A DNA stretch of 63,931 bases from Sphingomonadales bacterium. Lineage in GTDB: Bacteria > Pseudomonadota > Alphaproteobacteria > Sphingomonadales > Sphingomonadaceae. This document shows, piece after piece, positions 43,818-51,720 of this stretch. The notes below the pieces were generated by a model. It was not told the DNA's origin. It was given only the letters and a program-made list of their open reading frames with translations, and did no database searches. Each line of letters opens with the position of its first letter. Position 1 is the first letter of the stretch. Both the position numbers and the translations under genes were made by a program. Where the stretch lies: assembly GCA_028289885.1 (NCBI GenBank), contig JAQGKX010000169.1, forward strand, positions 121,817-185,747. The letters run 5' to 3'.

Positions 43818-44348
43818 CTAGCGCCGCGGACCAAAGCCGACGAACGAGGGCTCGATGACCGACCCCTCTTGTTCGAGCTGCCACGAAATGTAGGTCCTGA
43901 TCGCCTCGTGCAGCCTGGCGCCGTCGCTATCGGGTGCCGTGGGGCCCGTGTCCTGCAGACTTAGCAAGATGTCACAGACATGCTGCCGAAGTTCCGCGAC
44001 TTGCAGGTTCATTATCGTGAGACTGGGATAGACGGTCGGATCGCGCTCGAATGCAATGCTGGCATCGATTGCGCTGATCAACGCGCTCGATCCGGGCTGT
44101 GTGCCAAGCCACGCCGTCGCCTGCGGCAGCAGCTTGCCAAGGTATTGCACCTCGTCGAGCAGCGTCTGTCCTTCAAGGTCGATCCGAAGCTCGATATAGC
44201 GCAGCAAATGCTGGATCGTGGCAACAACGCTTTTTTCCGAACCCTTGGTCAGTACGGGAACGATCTGGCTGGTGATCGACTCGTTCACGCAACGGACGAC
44301 TTCTGCGGCGGTCGGGGCAATCATTCGGGTCATCGGTATTCCCGTCAT
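43818..44348 (-). CDS. Helical protein of unknown function, coupled to a degenerate kinase
   Basis: About 176 residues. ATG 44348 overlaps the stop of the upstream kinase-like gene (ATGA); longer in-frame readings lie inside that gene. The protein is almost all helix (EVVRCVNESITSQIVPVL, SVVATIQHLLRYIELRI) with no motif I recognise. Size and helix pattern recall the extra N-terminal domain of the kinase at 12,365-13,837 and the DUF6285-like proteins that travel with such kinases (from memory). It lies 66 bases upstream of fbiC on the same strand. Confidence 0.6.
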   Translation of the reverse strand: MTGIPMTRMIAPTAAEVVRCVNESITSQIVPVLTKGSEKSVVATIQHLLRYIELRIDLEGQTLLDEVQYLGKLLPQATAWLGTQPGSSALISAIDASIAFERDPTVYPSLTIMNLQVAELRQHVCDILLSLQDTGPTAPDSDGARLHEAIRTYISWQLEQEGSVIEPSFVGFGPRR

Positions 44349-45403
44349 ACGATAGTCTCGTTGAGTTCTGCGAACCATGCCGGATCGACGGGCGTCCCCA
44401 GTCCGATCGCCTGTGCCAGCATGCGCTTGCCAAGATGGAACACCTCGGTTCCCGTCCACGCCTGACGAATATCGGCCTCGCCCGTATGCATCACCACGGC
44501 GGCTTTATGGCCGTACAATATGGCACCGAACGTGCGCAGCATCTGGTAGAAACGGACGTTCTCGATCGGAAGGTCAATCCCGCTTACCTCGCGATAATAA
44601 GCCAGCGCATGTTCCAGTCCCCAGATTTTCTCGCCATCCCGTTCGATTTCAGGGATGAAGTTTTGCAGCGAGGCAAAATCAGCGGCGGGATCGCCAATGG
44701 ATGCTTCTTCCCAGTCGCTCATCGCCACGATCACGCCATCGCGAAATACCTCCTCGCCCAGCCCATTGGTCCCCTTGCAAAGGCTAATCCTCGGCGCGAC
44801 CGGCGTTTTAGACCGCAGCGTGACCAGTGCTTCGATTACCAGTGGCATCGGCTCGAGCTGAAAATCCTTCAACTGTCGCTCCATCCCGTCGATGAAATGC
44901 AGGCCACAGCCGGCGACATCGGCGGGGGCGGACAGCCGCTCGTCAAAGCCGAGAGCTTTCCAGTCGACATTGTGGACGATGGCAAGCTTGCGCATATGTT
45001 CGCGCGACGTGTCGATACGAAGCTGGTCATACGCCGGATCGGGATCGGAGAAATTGGGGATTTCCCAGCTGCCCTCAATCTGTTCACGGACGTAAAAGGG
45101 ACGTTCCACCCATTCGGGATCGGTTTCCCACCAGAGCGTACGCGCGACCGGGACGTCCGTCTTGCCGAGGCGGTCGTACATGAAGAATTCCTGCTCCAGC
45201 GAAGTATGGATCGTGCTGCCACCGGGAAAGTCGCCCCGCAACACGATCGAATTCACCGGCGCGCCGGGCTTTTCGCGATAGTCCACGAACCACGTCAGGC
45301 GCGACGATCCACGCGGAAAGCGACTGCCGCTCAAGACCTCAGCCTCGGCACCGAAGCGATGCCGGATGTAATCCTCGAGCGGTTTTTTCAGGAGGCTCGA
45401 CAT
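44345..45403 (-). CDS. APH-fold pseudokinase (catalytic loop degenerate)
   Basis: A 352-residue APH-like protein with an intact frame. The region that should read HGDxxxxN is ISLCKGTNGLGEEVF: aligned with its paralogue at 12,365, His becomes Lys, the catalytic Asp becomes Thr and the Asn becomes Glu. The second metal motif (SDWEEASIGDPAADF) is retained. It therefore probably binds a ligand or CoA ester but does not phosphorylate by the usual chemistry. Its ATG directly abuts the TAG of the lipocalin-like gene, and its stop overlaps the helical protein's start, so the three are translated together. Confidence 0.75.
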   Translation of the reverse strand: MSSLLKKPLEDYIRHRFGAEAEVLSGSRFPRGSSRLTWFVDYREKPGAPVNSIVLRGDFPGGSTIHTSLEQEFFMYDRLGKTDVPVARTLWWETDPEWVERPFYVREQIEGSWEIPNFSDPDPAYDQLRIDTSREHMRKLAIVHNVDWKALGFDERLSAPADVAGCGLHFIDGMERQLKDFQLEPMPLVIEALVTLRSKTPVAPRISLCKGTNGLGEEVFRDGVIVAMSDWEEASIGDPAADFASLQNFIPEIERDGEKIWGLEHALAYYREVSGIDLPIENVRFYQMLRTFGAILYGHKAAVVMHTGEADIRQAWTGTEVFHLGKRMLAQAIGLGTPVDPAWFAELNETIV

Positions 45404-46615
45404 CTATTCCAATCCCAGCGGTGTGTAAGGGCCGTTGATGAAAAACTCCACCTGGCCCGATCCTTCGTACCGGGTGCCGTCGGGCGCGATCGTCGTAATC
45501 TGTCCCAGATATTCGACGCCATGGACCAGCTTGGAATAATCCAGCCCCAGACCGAAATCGTCCTCCGCGCCAGAACCGCTTACTCGATAAGGTTGATATT
45601 TACAGGGCTGTACCGAGAAGTCGAAATAGTCCCACTCCATCGCGAGCGTTTCAGAGCCGTGGTAGGTCCCGAACGTGCCACCGTCCTTCCAGCTTCCGGG
45701 ATGATAGCCCATCGTCATCGGCACCCACGGCGGCGATACGACCCGAATTTCCTGACGCCAGACGCGGCCAAGTGTGTCGGTCAGCGTCACGTTCGTACCT
45801 TTCAGCATCCGCGTGCCCGGCTCGAGCACAGTCTCGTGCACGCCGGCCACCAGCTCGATATCCTCTTCGCCCCAATCCCTGAACAAACGCCCGCCAAACG
45901 GCGTCCCGAACACGTCGTTCATCTTCACCTGAACACCCTCCGCAGTTTCGTGGAGGTGATAGAAGCCGCTGATCTCACCGCTCTTGAACACCGTCCACAG
46001 GCGCAGTGCGCGCTGCGGTCCAAAGCTCACGCGGGGTGGCAGCAGGTGGCTTGGCGGGGAAAGCGGCGCACGGCCAGCATATAGACCCCAGCTATGGTCG
46101 CGCGACGCCTGCCAGCCATTGGGCTCGATTGCCCAGCTCTTGTCGTTCAGGCTGAGCGTGCCGGTGGCGCTGCCCGGCTGCGAATAGCGTGTCTGGTCGG
46201 TGGTATGACGGCCACGGTTTACCGAGACGTGGTGATCTTCCAGAAAGGGTGGCGACGATCCTTCCCACAGGATGTCGAACGTCATGCCGCTGTCGTTTTC
46301 GTCGAGCTTGACGCGCAATGTCTTGAGCGGTTCGACGAAATCGATCGAGAACGGCCCGATCGTCATCGAAAAATTGCCCCGCCAGCAGCGCGAGAAGCGA
46401 ACGGTCGTCTGGTGTCCGGCGATATTCAGCAATGCATAGCCGCCGATCATATCGGTGTTGGCGTTTACCCGCATACCCATGCAGAGGAATATCTTATGTT
46501 CGGGGCTGAAAATGCCGATGTAATGCCCATCGTCCCAGCTATAATCGGTCGACGGCACGTAACTGAAGGGCCGCGAAGCCTGATGGACGGGAAATTCGTC
46601 GTATGGGGTAAGCAT
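45404..46615 (-). CDS. AttH/CrtC-like lipocalin-type protein, paralogue B
   Basis: A 403-residue paralogue of 38,036-39,259, with an AGGAGAAG site before ATG 46615. Shared features include LTPYDEFPVHQASRPFSY, STDYSWDDGHY, NTDMIGGYALLNIAGHQTT, SRDHSWGLYAG and DVFGTPFGGR. The two copies are clearly homologous along their whole length but diverged, so this is an old duplication with likely specialisation. It is the first gene of the minus-strand run leading to fbiC, so it is transcribed from the promoter region that carries the 46,711 operator. Function unknown. Confidence 0.6.
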   Translation of the reverse strand: MLTPYDEFPVHQASRPFSYVPSTDYSWDDGHYIGIFSPEHKIFLCMGMRVNANTDMIGGYALLNIAGHQTTVRFSRCWRGNFSMTIGPFSIDFVEPLKTLRVKLDENDSGMTFDILWEGSSPPFLEDHHVSVNRGRHTTDQTRYSQPGSATGTLSLNDKSWAIEPNGWQASRDHSWGLYAGRAPLSPPSHLLPPRVSFGPQRALRLWTVFKSGEISGFYHLHETAEGVQVKMNDVFGTPFGGRLFRDWGEEDIELVAGVHETVLEPGTRMLKGTNVTLTDTLGRVWRQEIRVVSPPWVPMTMGYHPGSWKDGGTFGTYHGSETLAMEWDYFDFSVQPCKYQPYRVSGSGAEDDFGLGLDYSKLVHGVEYLGQITTIAPDGTRYEGSGQVEFFINGPYTPLGLE

Positions 46616-46710
46616 CTCTTCTCCTGATAATCGACGGAGACGACCTTTGAATGGCCGTATTTATTCCGCTGCATACCCATCAAGGTTCGTCCGAATTATG
46701 GGTTGTTCGT

Positions 46711-46724
46711 TAGCATACCATATG
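46711..46724 (+). promoter_or_regulatory. Candidate operator, exact copy (TAGCATACCATATG)
   Basis: Identical to 40,691-40,704. It is in the 171-base divergent spacer between lipocalin-like paralogue B (start 46,615) and the kinase-like gene (start 46,787), so one protein bound here could control both the F420-containing operon and the divergent gene. Confidence 0.55.
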
Positions 46725-46786
46725 CCAATGATCAGTCAATGTCGCGCGTCGATATGGGTCTCGAACCCGGTAAAAGAGGAGAAATT

Positions 46787-48076
46787 TTGTCCTATCCATC
46801 GAACGTAACCGGCGATCACACCGGCATTGTCTTTCCGGTCAGCTGCGACGTGCTCGAGCAAGGAGGTGCCGCGCTCCTGACGGAATTGTTCCATGGTCTC
46901 TCAACGCTCGCGCCCGACAATCGCGTGAGCAGCATCACCTATTGGCGGGAATTCTTTGGCGGTGGCATGGGGCGAAAGATTGCCATCGATGTGACGTATG
47001 ACAGGGACGATGGCCTTCCCAAGCGCCTCTTCGCCAAATTTACGCGTGAATTCGGCGATCCGCTGCGTGAATTGTTTTCGCCCGTCATGGACCCGGAGGT
47101 TCGCCTGGCGCTGCTGTCACGCAAGTCGGATTTCCCGGTTTCCGTCCCGCGCTGCATGTTCGCCGATTACAGTTCAGCCGATAAGACCGGGCTGCTGATC
47201 ACCGAACGTATCCCATACGGTGAGAACGGGATCGAGCCTGCACTGGAGAAATGTGTCGATTATGAACTTACCGACCCGCTGCCGGTGTATGAAGCCCAGA
47301 CCCGCGCGATTGCCCGTCTGGCGGCCTATCATCGAGGCGGTCATTTCAAGGGTGAGATAGAGCGCGAATTTCCGTTCGATCCATCGAACGAAGCGATGAT
47401 GAAAGTTATTCCCTACGATCGTGCTCAGCTTGACACCAAGCTCGCCGTGTTGGTCGATTTTGCGGCAAAGGCACCCCAGTTATTGCCCGACGGATTGGCT
47501 GACGCCGCCTTCCTCGACACTTTCGCCCGCGATGTTGCACTGGTGCTCGAACACGAACGGTCGCTGTGGCAACGGCTCTATGGACATGCGGATGCGGTGG
47601 CGCTCGTTCACTGGAACATGAACCCGGACAATGCGTGGTTCTGGCGTGATGCCGATGGTATCATGCAATCTGGCCAGCTCGACTGGGGCGGCGTGGGGCA
47701 GGCCAACCTTGCGCAATCCTATTACGGGATGTTGTGCGCTGCGGAGGCTGATTTCCTGGCAAGGCACGACGCCGCGTTACAGGCTCTTTTGTTGAACGAC
47801 TATGCCGCTTCCGGGGGGCCGGGCGTGGATGCCGAGCGTTTCGACGAAGACGTTCGGGTTTCCATCGCCCTACTCGGAACGGCCTGGATGCTCGATGCGC
47901 CATCATTGCTTGCGGGTGAAATCCCCGACTTTCATAAGCTAACGGATCGTACCGATCCGCGGTTGCGCGATCTTTTCCTCCCGCGTGCCCAGCTTCAGCT
48001 TCTGGTCGTGTTCCTGAGTGAATGGCGCCGCAAGGACATTGGCGCAACCATCCGCCGTCTGACGCAGGCCGGTTGA
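46787..48076 (+). CDS. APH/EcKL-like kinase-fold protein with Asp-to-Asn in the catalytic loop
   Basis: About 429 residues. I prefer TTG 46787, five bases after a strong AGAGGAG; ATG 46739 would add 16 residues but has no ribosome site. The nucleotide-binding part includes KRLFAKFTREFGDP; the catalytic loop reads LVHWNMNPDN, where HGDxxxxN would be expected, so the Asp is Asn while His and the last Asn are kept; LDWGGVG supplies the second Asp. Activity may be reduced or altered. Divergent from the lipocalin-like/F420 run across the operator. Confidence 0.68.
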   Translation: MSYPSNVTGDHTGIVFPVSCDVLEQGGAALLTELFHGLSTLAPDNRVSSITYWREFFGGGMGRKIAIDVTYDRDDGLPKRLFAKFTREFGDPLRELFSPVMDPEVRLALLSRKSDFPVSVPRCMFADYSSADKTGLLITERIPYGENGIEPALEKCVDYELTDPLPVYEAQTRAIARLAAYHRGGHFKGEIEREFPFDPSNEAMMKVIPYDRAQLDTKLAVLVDFAAKAPQLLPDGLADAAFLDTFARDVALVLEHERSLWQRLYGHADAVALVHWNMNPDNAWFWRDADGIMQSGQLDWGGVGQANLAQSYYGMLCAAEADFLARHDAALQALLLNDYAASGGPGVDAERFDEDVRVSIALLGTAWMLDAPSLLAGEIPDFHKLTDRTDPRLRDLFLPRAQLQLLVVFLSEWRRKDIGATIRRLTQAG

Positions 48077-48081
48077 ACCTA

Positions 48082-48131
48082 CGCTGGCGTAAAGTGCTTC
48101 TACTTGATCATAGACCGCACTTTACGCAGCG
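48082..48131. terminator. Hairpin between convergent genes
   Basis: A perfect 11-base inverted repeat, GCGTAAAGTGC (48087-48097) and GCACTTTACGC (48117-48127), with a 19-base loop, plus a 4-base extension (CGCT/AGCG) after a single mismatch. It lies between the stops of the kinase-like gene (48,076) and the TonB receptor (48,149). No T tract; probably bidirectional. Confidence 0.55.
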
Positions 48132-48148
48132 AGTTCAGGGTTCACACG

Positions 48149-50623
48149 TTAGAATTTAAACAGAACTTCGCCTCCGAATGTGCGGGGCGCTCCCGGGGCC
48201 GACGAAAAGGCTGATCCGGAAGCCTGAGCATAATAGGCAACGTTGTAGTGAACACCGGACAAATTCTTGCCCCATAGACGAAAGCTGATGTTCTCGAGCG
48301 ATGCCGGCGTTAACTGAATCGACGCATCGAAAAATGTGTGGGCCGGTTCTTTGATCACATTGTCCGAATCCCAGTTGAAGTTGCTCTGGTAGTTAACCGA
48401 TCCATCCAGAATGATCTTGCCAACGCCATCGGGTTCAAATGTGTAGTTCAAACCGCCGCTGATCTTTAGTTTCGATGAGTAAGGCAGGCGATTGCCGTCG
48501 GCGCTCACGAAGATCTGATTGAGATTGCCGTCGCCGATAGTGGCTATCACAGCCGGGCTTGTGCCGTTCGCCGCAAGGATGGCCGCACACTGAACGTTGG
48601 AGATAACAGGCGACGGACAGTAGGACGGTGCCGACTTGAAGTCGCGGAACTTGGCATCGAGATAGGTACCCGCGAGGCTTGCTGTCAGGCCAGGTGCCAG
48701 CAGTGCGCTCGCATCGAATTCGACACCGCGCGTCCGTGCCGAACCGGCATTGATCAGGGCGACGAGGCCGTTGCGCTGAGACTGGACCTGAGGACTCTTG
48801 ATGTCGTTCCAGAACAAGGCCGCGTTCAGGCGGACCCTCCGGTCGAACAATTCGGTCTTCATACCCACTTCATAGGCGTCGACCACTTCCGGCTTCAGGG
48901 CGGGCGAGTCCAGGGGCAGGGTGTTGAACGTGCCCGCCTTGTAACCCCGGCTGTAGTTCGCATAGGCCATCACATTGTCACCGAAGTGATGATCGACGGA
49001 TGCCTTGTAAGTGATCTTTCTGAAAGTTTTGCTCGCATCGGGATTTGGAGCGCCGCAGGTGCCGGCTGTCGGGGCACCGAAAAAGGCATTTGCCAAAAGA
49101 CCCGAACAGGCATTGTTGGCGTCAAATCGCTGATCGACGAATGAGAATGGACCCGGTGCAAAAACTCCGGGCAGGAAGTTCAGGGTGGTGGTGCCTTGAC
49201 CCGAAACCTTGTCGATCGTGTAGCGCAAGCCTCCGGTGATGTTGGTGTTGCGGGTGATCGGATAAGTCGCCTGGGCAAACGCCGCGAGCGACTTGATCCG
49301 TTCCTTGCCGACGATCGCGACGTTATCGACGCCGGTGAGTTGCGTCCCGATGCCATGGATGATCGTGGGATCGAACCCTTGCAGGGCATTGAGGTAATAT
49401 CCTCCCAGGATCCAGGTCAGCTTTGAGCTGCCCTTGGACTTGAGCTGAAATTCCTGCGAGAACTGGTGATCCAGCACGTGCAAGTCGTAACGCAACTGAT
49501 CGCTTGGATCATAGTCACCCGAGGACGCATATAGCTCCTTGTTACGACGGATCGCCGTTATGCTGACGAAATCTGCGATATCGCCGAGGCCCTGATCGAG
49601 GCGAACCGAACCACCATAACCACTCGATCGGTCATATTGGTTGAAAGCGGTCGACTCGTCGTAGAAGCCGATCTTCGGCAAGACGCCGATCGGAAAACCC
49701 GGTGCGGGCGGAAAGCCGTTGTGCAGGCCGTCGGGATATCCCCCGACCGTGCCGGGAAAAGGCCGGCCGTAAATGCCCTGCTCGTTATAAGCGCGTTCGT
49801 AATAACCGATTAATTTGATCTTGGTGCTCTCGGTCGGCTCCCACAATATCTTGCCGCGCATGCTGACGTGATGCTCACGGAAAGTGGGTGTGCCAGTGGC
49901 GGTGTTAATCCCCCATCCGCCGTGCTGTTTATTGGCATCGACCGAAAAGTTCACCGCCAGCGTGTCGGTGATCGGACGGTTTACATAGAGCTGACCGTAG
50001 ATCGTGTCGTAATTCGCTCCTCCGACCTTTCCGGACATTTCTGGCGAGGTAAAATCCGGATCGCGCGTGTAGATCGAAATCACGCCGCCCGACGCGTTGC
50101 GACCGAAAAGTGTGCCCTGTGGGCCTTTCAGCACTTCAACGCGATCAACGCTGCCAAGGCTGAAGAATGGGTAGGACGCGCGAACGAAATACACATCGTC
50201 GATATAGACGGGGACGCTCGCTTCGTTTCCAGCCGTCGTTACCGGATTTCCGATGCCGCGGATGAATGTTGTCACCACGCCTGTCGAATGTCCGATCTGG
50301 AGAGCAGGATCGATGCGGGCAAGGTCCACGACGTTCACGATGCTCTTGGTCGCAAGGCTTGCGCCCGAAACCGCGGTTACGGACAATGGAGTGTCCTGAA
50401 CATTCTGGGAGCGTTTTTGCGCGGTAACGACGATCTCCTGCAATCCGACCGATTGCGCGTCGTCGGCAGGTGTGGCTGTGGCGACTGAAGTTGGCGCCGC
50501 CGACGCCGCCTCCTGCGCCGTCGCAGGTGGGACCGATCCCATAATCGCCGCCCAACCCAGCATCAACGGCGTGCAGGCCGCATAATTGGCAACGGAAAGC
50601 CGCGACCTTTGTGACCGGTTCAT
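48149..50623 (-). CDS. TonB-dependent outer-membrane receptor
   Basis: About 824 residues from ATG 50623. A signal peptide ends near ATAQEA; the TonB box/plug start is VGLQEIVVTAQKRSQNVQDTP; plug motifs VYIDDVYF and VEVLKGPQGTLFGRNASGG follow; the barrel ends in VLFKF with the terminal Phe needed for insertion. It belongs to the large sphingomonad receptor group used for hydrophobic or complex substrates as well as siderophores. Its position at the edge of the catabolic region, on the same strand as the F420 run, suggests import of the pathway substrate, which is inference. Confidence 0.9.
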   Translation of the reverse strand: MNRSQRSRLSVANYAACTPLMLGWAAIMGSVPPATAQEAASAAPTSVATATPADDAQSVGLQEIVVTAQKRSQNVQDTPLSVTAVSGASLATKSIVNVVDLARIDPALQIGHSTGVVTTFIRGIGNPVTTAGNEASVPVYIDDVYFVRASYPFFSLGSVDRVEVLKGPQGTLFGRNASGGVISIYTRDPDFTSPEMSGKVGGANYDTIYGQLYVNRPITDTLAVNFSVDANKQHGGWGINTATGTPTFREHHVSMRGKILWEPTESTKIKLIGYYERAYNEQGIYGRPFPGTVGGYPDGLHNGFPPAPGFPIGVLPKIGFYDESTAFNQYDRSSGYGGSVRLDQGLGDIADFVSITAIRRNKELYASSGDYDPSDQLRYDLHVLDHQFSQEFQLKSKGSSKLTWILGGYYLNALQGFDPTIIHGIGTQLTGVDNVAIVGKERIKSLAAFAQATYPITRNTNITGGLRYTIDKVSGQGTTTLNFLPGVFAPGPFSFVDQRFDANNACSGLLANAFFGAPTAGTCGAPNPDASKTFRKITYKASVDHHFGDNVMAYANYSRGYKAGTFNTLPLDSPALKPEVVDAYEVGMKTELFDRRVRLNAALFWNDIKSPQVQSQRNGLVALINAGSARTRGVEFDASALLAPGLTASLAGTYLDAKFRDFKSAPSYCPSPVISNVQCAAILAANGTSPAVIATIGDGNLNQIFVSADGNRLPYSSKLKISGGLNYTFEPDGVGKIILDGSVNYQSNFNWDSDNVIKEPAHTFFDASIQLTPASLENISFRLWGKNLSGVHYNVAYYAQASGSAFSSAPGAPRTFGGEVLFKF

Positions 50624-51023
50624 TATATTTATCCTCTTAACTGTCTGCCGATAACGGCGCGCGATGGGTTTGTGCAAAGAACGTTACGCGTCGGAAAGGG
50701 AGGCGCACTGTTGGTTCCCGGATGTGGATGGTGCCATCAGTTCTAATCCTCTCTCCCTGTCGCTTTATCGTGGCGATCTTGGTTCAATAAAACCAGTAAG
50801 GTCACGTACCGTATGCGAGTAATCGATTTGGTGTCAAGAGTTGATCTGGTGGCCATAGCCAGTGATTTACCGGCCCATTATGCTTTCAAATCAGCGTCAC
50901 ATCGCGCCGACGGATAAACCTCGCCAACATACGATATCGTTGCAAACGGCGTGATTGCAGTTATGGAGGGGGGAGCATCCGTCAAAAGGCGGGCACCACT
51001 AAGATGCGACTTTGGAGAGGAGC
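50624..51023. promoter_or_regulatory. 400-base divergent intergenic region with two ATAC(C/G)(A/G)TAT-type sites
   Basis: No coding sequence is evident. It must hold the promoters of the TonB receptor (leftward) and the small membrane protein (rightward). Two sites resemble the recurring operator core: GTACCGTAT at 50,806-50,814 (CATACGGTAC on the other strand) and ATACGATAT at 50,929-50,937, the latter identical to the site before marR at 23,543. Confidence 0.4.
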
Positions 51024-51467
51024 ATGAACGTGACACGCCGAAGTGTGGCATTAAGTTTTCGTCGTTGCGTGGCGCTGGGCTCAGCCCTCTGGATCGTTGT
51101 CGCCTATATAAGCTGGCTGGCACTCTTTGGATCGGCACCCAAGGCGGTTTTCGCTCAGGCACAGGCGCAATGTCATGTTGCCCTTGCCTATGATTCATAT
51201 TTCAACGCCGAGTGTTTGCGGAGCGCGATGGACGCGTACCATACGCAGTTTGTGGCCGTGGCGTCGGATGCCGCCCTTATCGCAATTCTTCCTGTCGCTG
51301 CTTTATGGGCCTTGTTGATCGGAACCTATTTGTGGCGCGGTTCCGATTTACAAACCCAGGCCGCGCATCCCAACTCGTTCCCAGATCGCGACTGGCGTAA
51401 ACGCATTGAAACGCAGCGCGCAACTCGTCCTCTTGTACGCGCTCAAAGCAGGCAAGCGGGTTCCTGA
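51024..51467 (+). CDS. Small membrane protein of unknown function
   Basis: A 147-residue protein, ATG 51024 after GAGAGGAG. Two TM helices are visible (SALWIVVAYISWLALFG and AALIAILPVAALWALLIGTYLW), separated by a roughly 45-residue loop containing two Cys (AQCHVALAYDSYFNAECLR), possibly a periplasmic disulfide. The C-terminus is basic. I do not recognise a family. Divergent from the TonB receptor and followed by a Crp/Fnr regulator. Confidence 0.55.
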   Translation: MNVTRRSVALSFRRCVALGSALWIVVAYISWLALFGSAPKAVFAQAQAQCHVALAYDSYFNAECLRSAMDAYHTQFVAVASDAALIAILPVAALWALLIGTYLWRGSDLQTQAAHPNSFPDRDWRKRIETQRATRPLVRAQSRQAGS

Positions 51468-51720
51468 TCGGAGCATTCGTCGGCCCTCATCGACCCGCGA
51501 CCGGGCATTAACGATCGGCGCGAGCTGCGGAAAGCGACGTCCCCCCTTCCAGGCGATCTGAACATCGCGGGCGTTGATTGTAACCGCGCGCCAAGGGCCC
51601 ATCGAGTCGCGGCATGGCTCTGCTGCCCGCCGCCGGTCTCTGGGCTCCATGCGGCACACGCGATGGAACAATCACGCCTCCACGCAATTTATGTGCGACG
51701 AATCATCAATGGGAAGGTTG

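Noticed and set aside
44345-45403. Frameshift or sequencing error explaining the degenerate kinase loop
   Set aside because: The frame is continuous, flanking motifs are in register and both junctions are precise; substitution rather than a shift explains the loop.
44435-46084. 549-codon plus-strand frame across the pseudokinase and lipocalin-like gene
   Set aside because: Long but compositionally an antisense shadow; the minus-strand genes have paralogues, ribosome sites and exact junctions.
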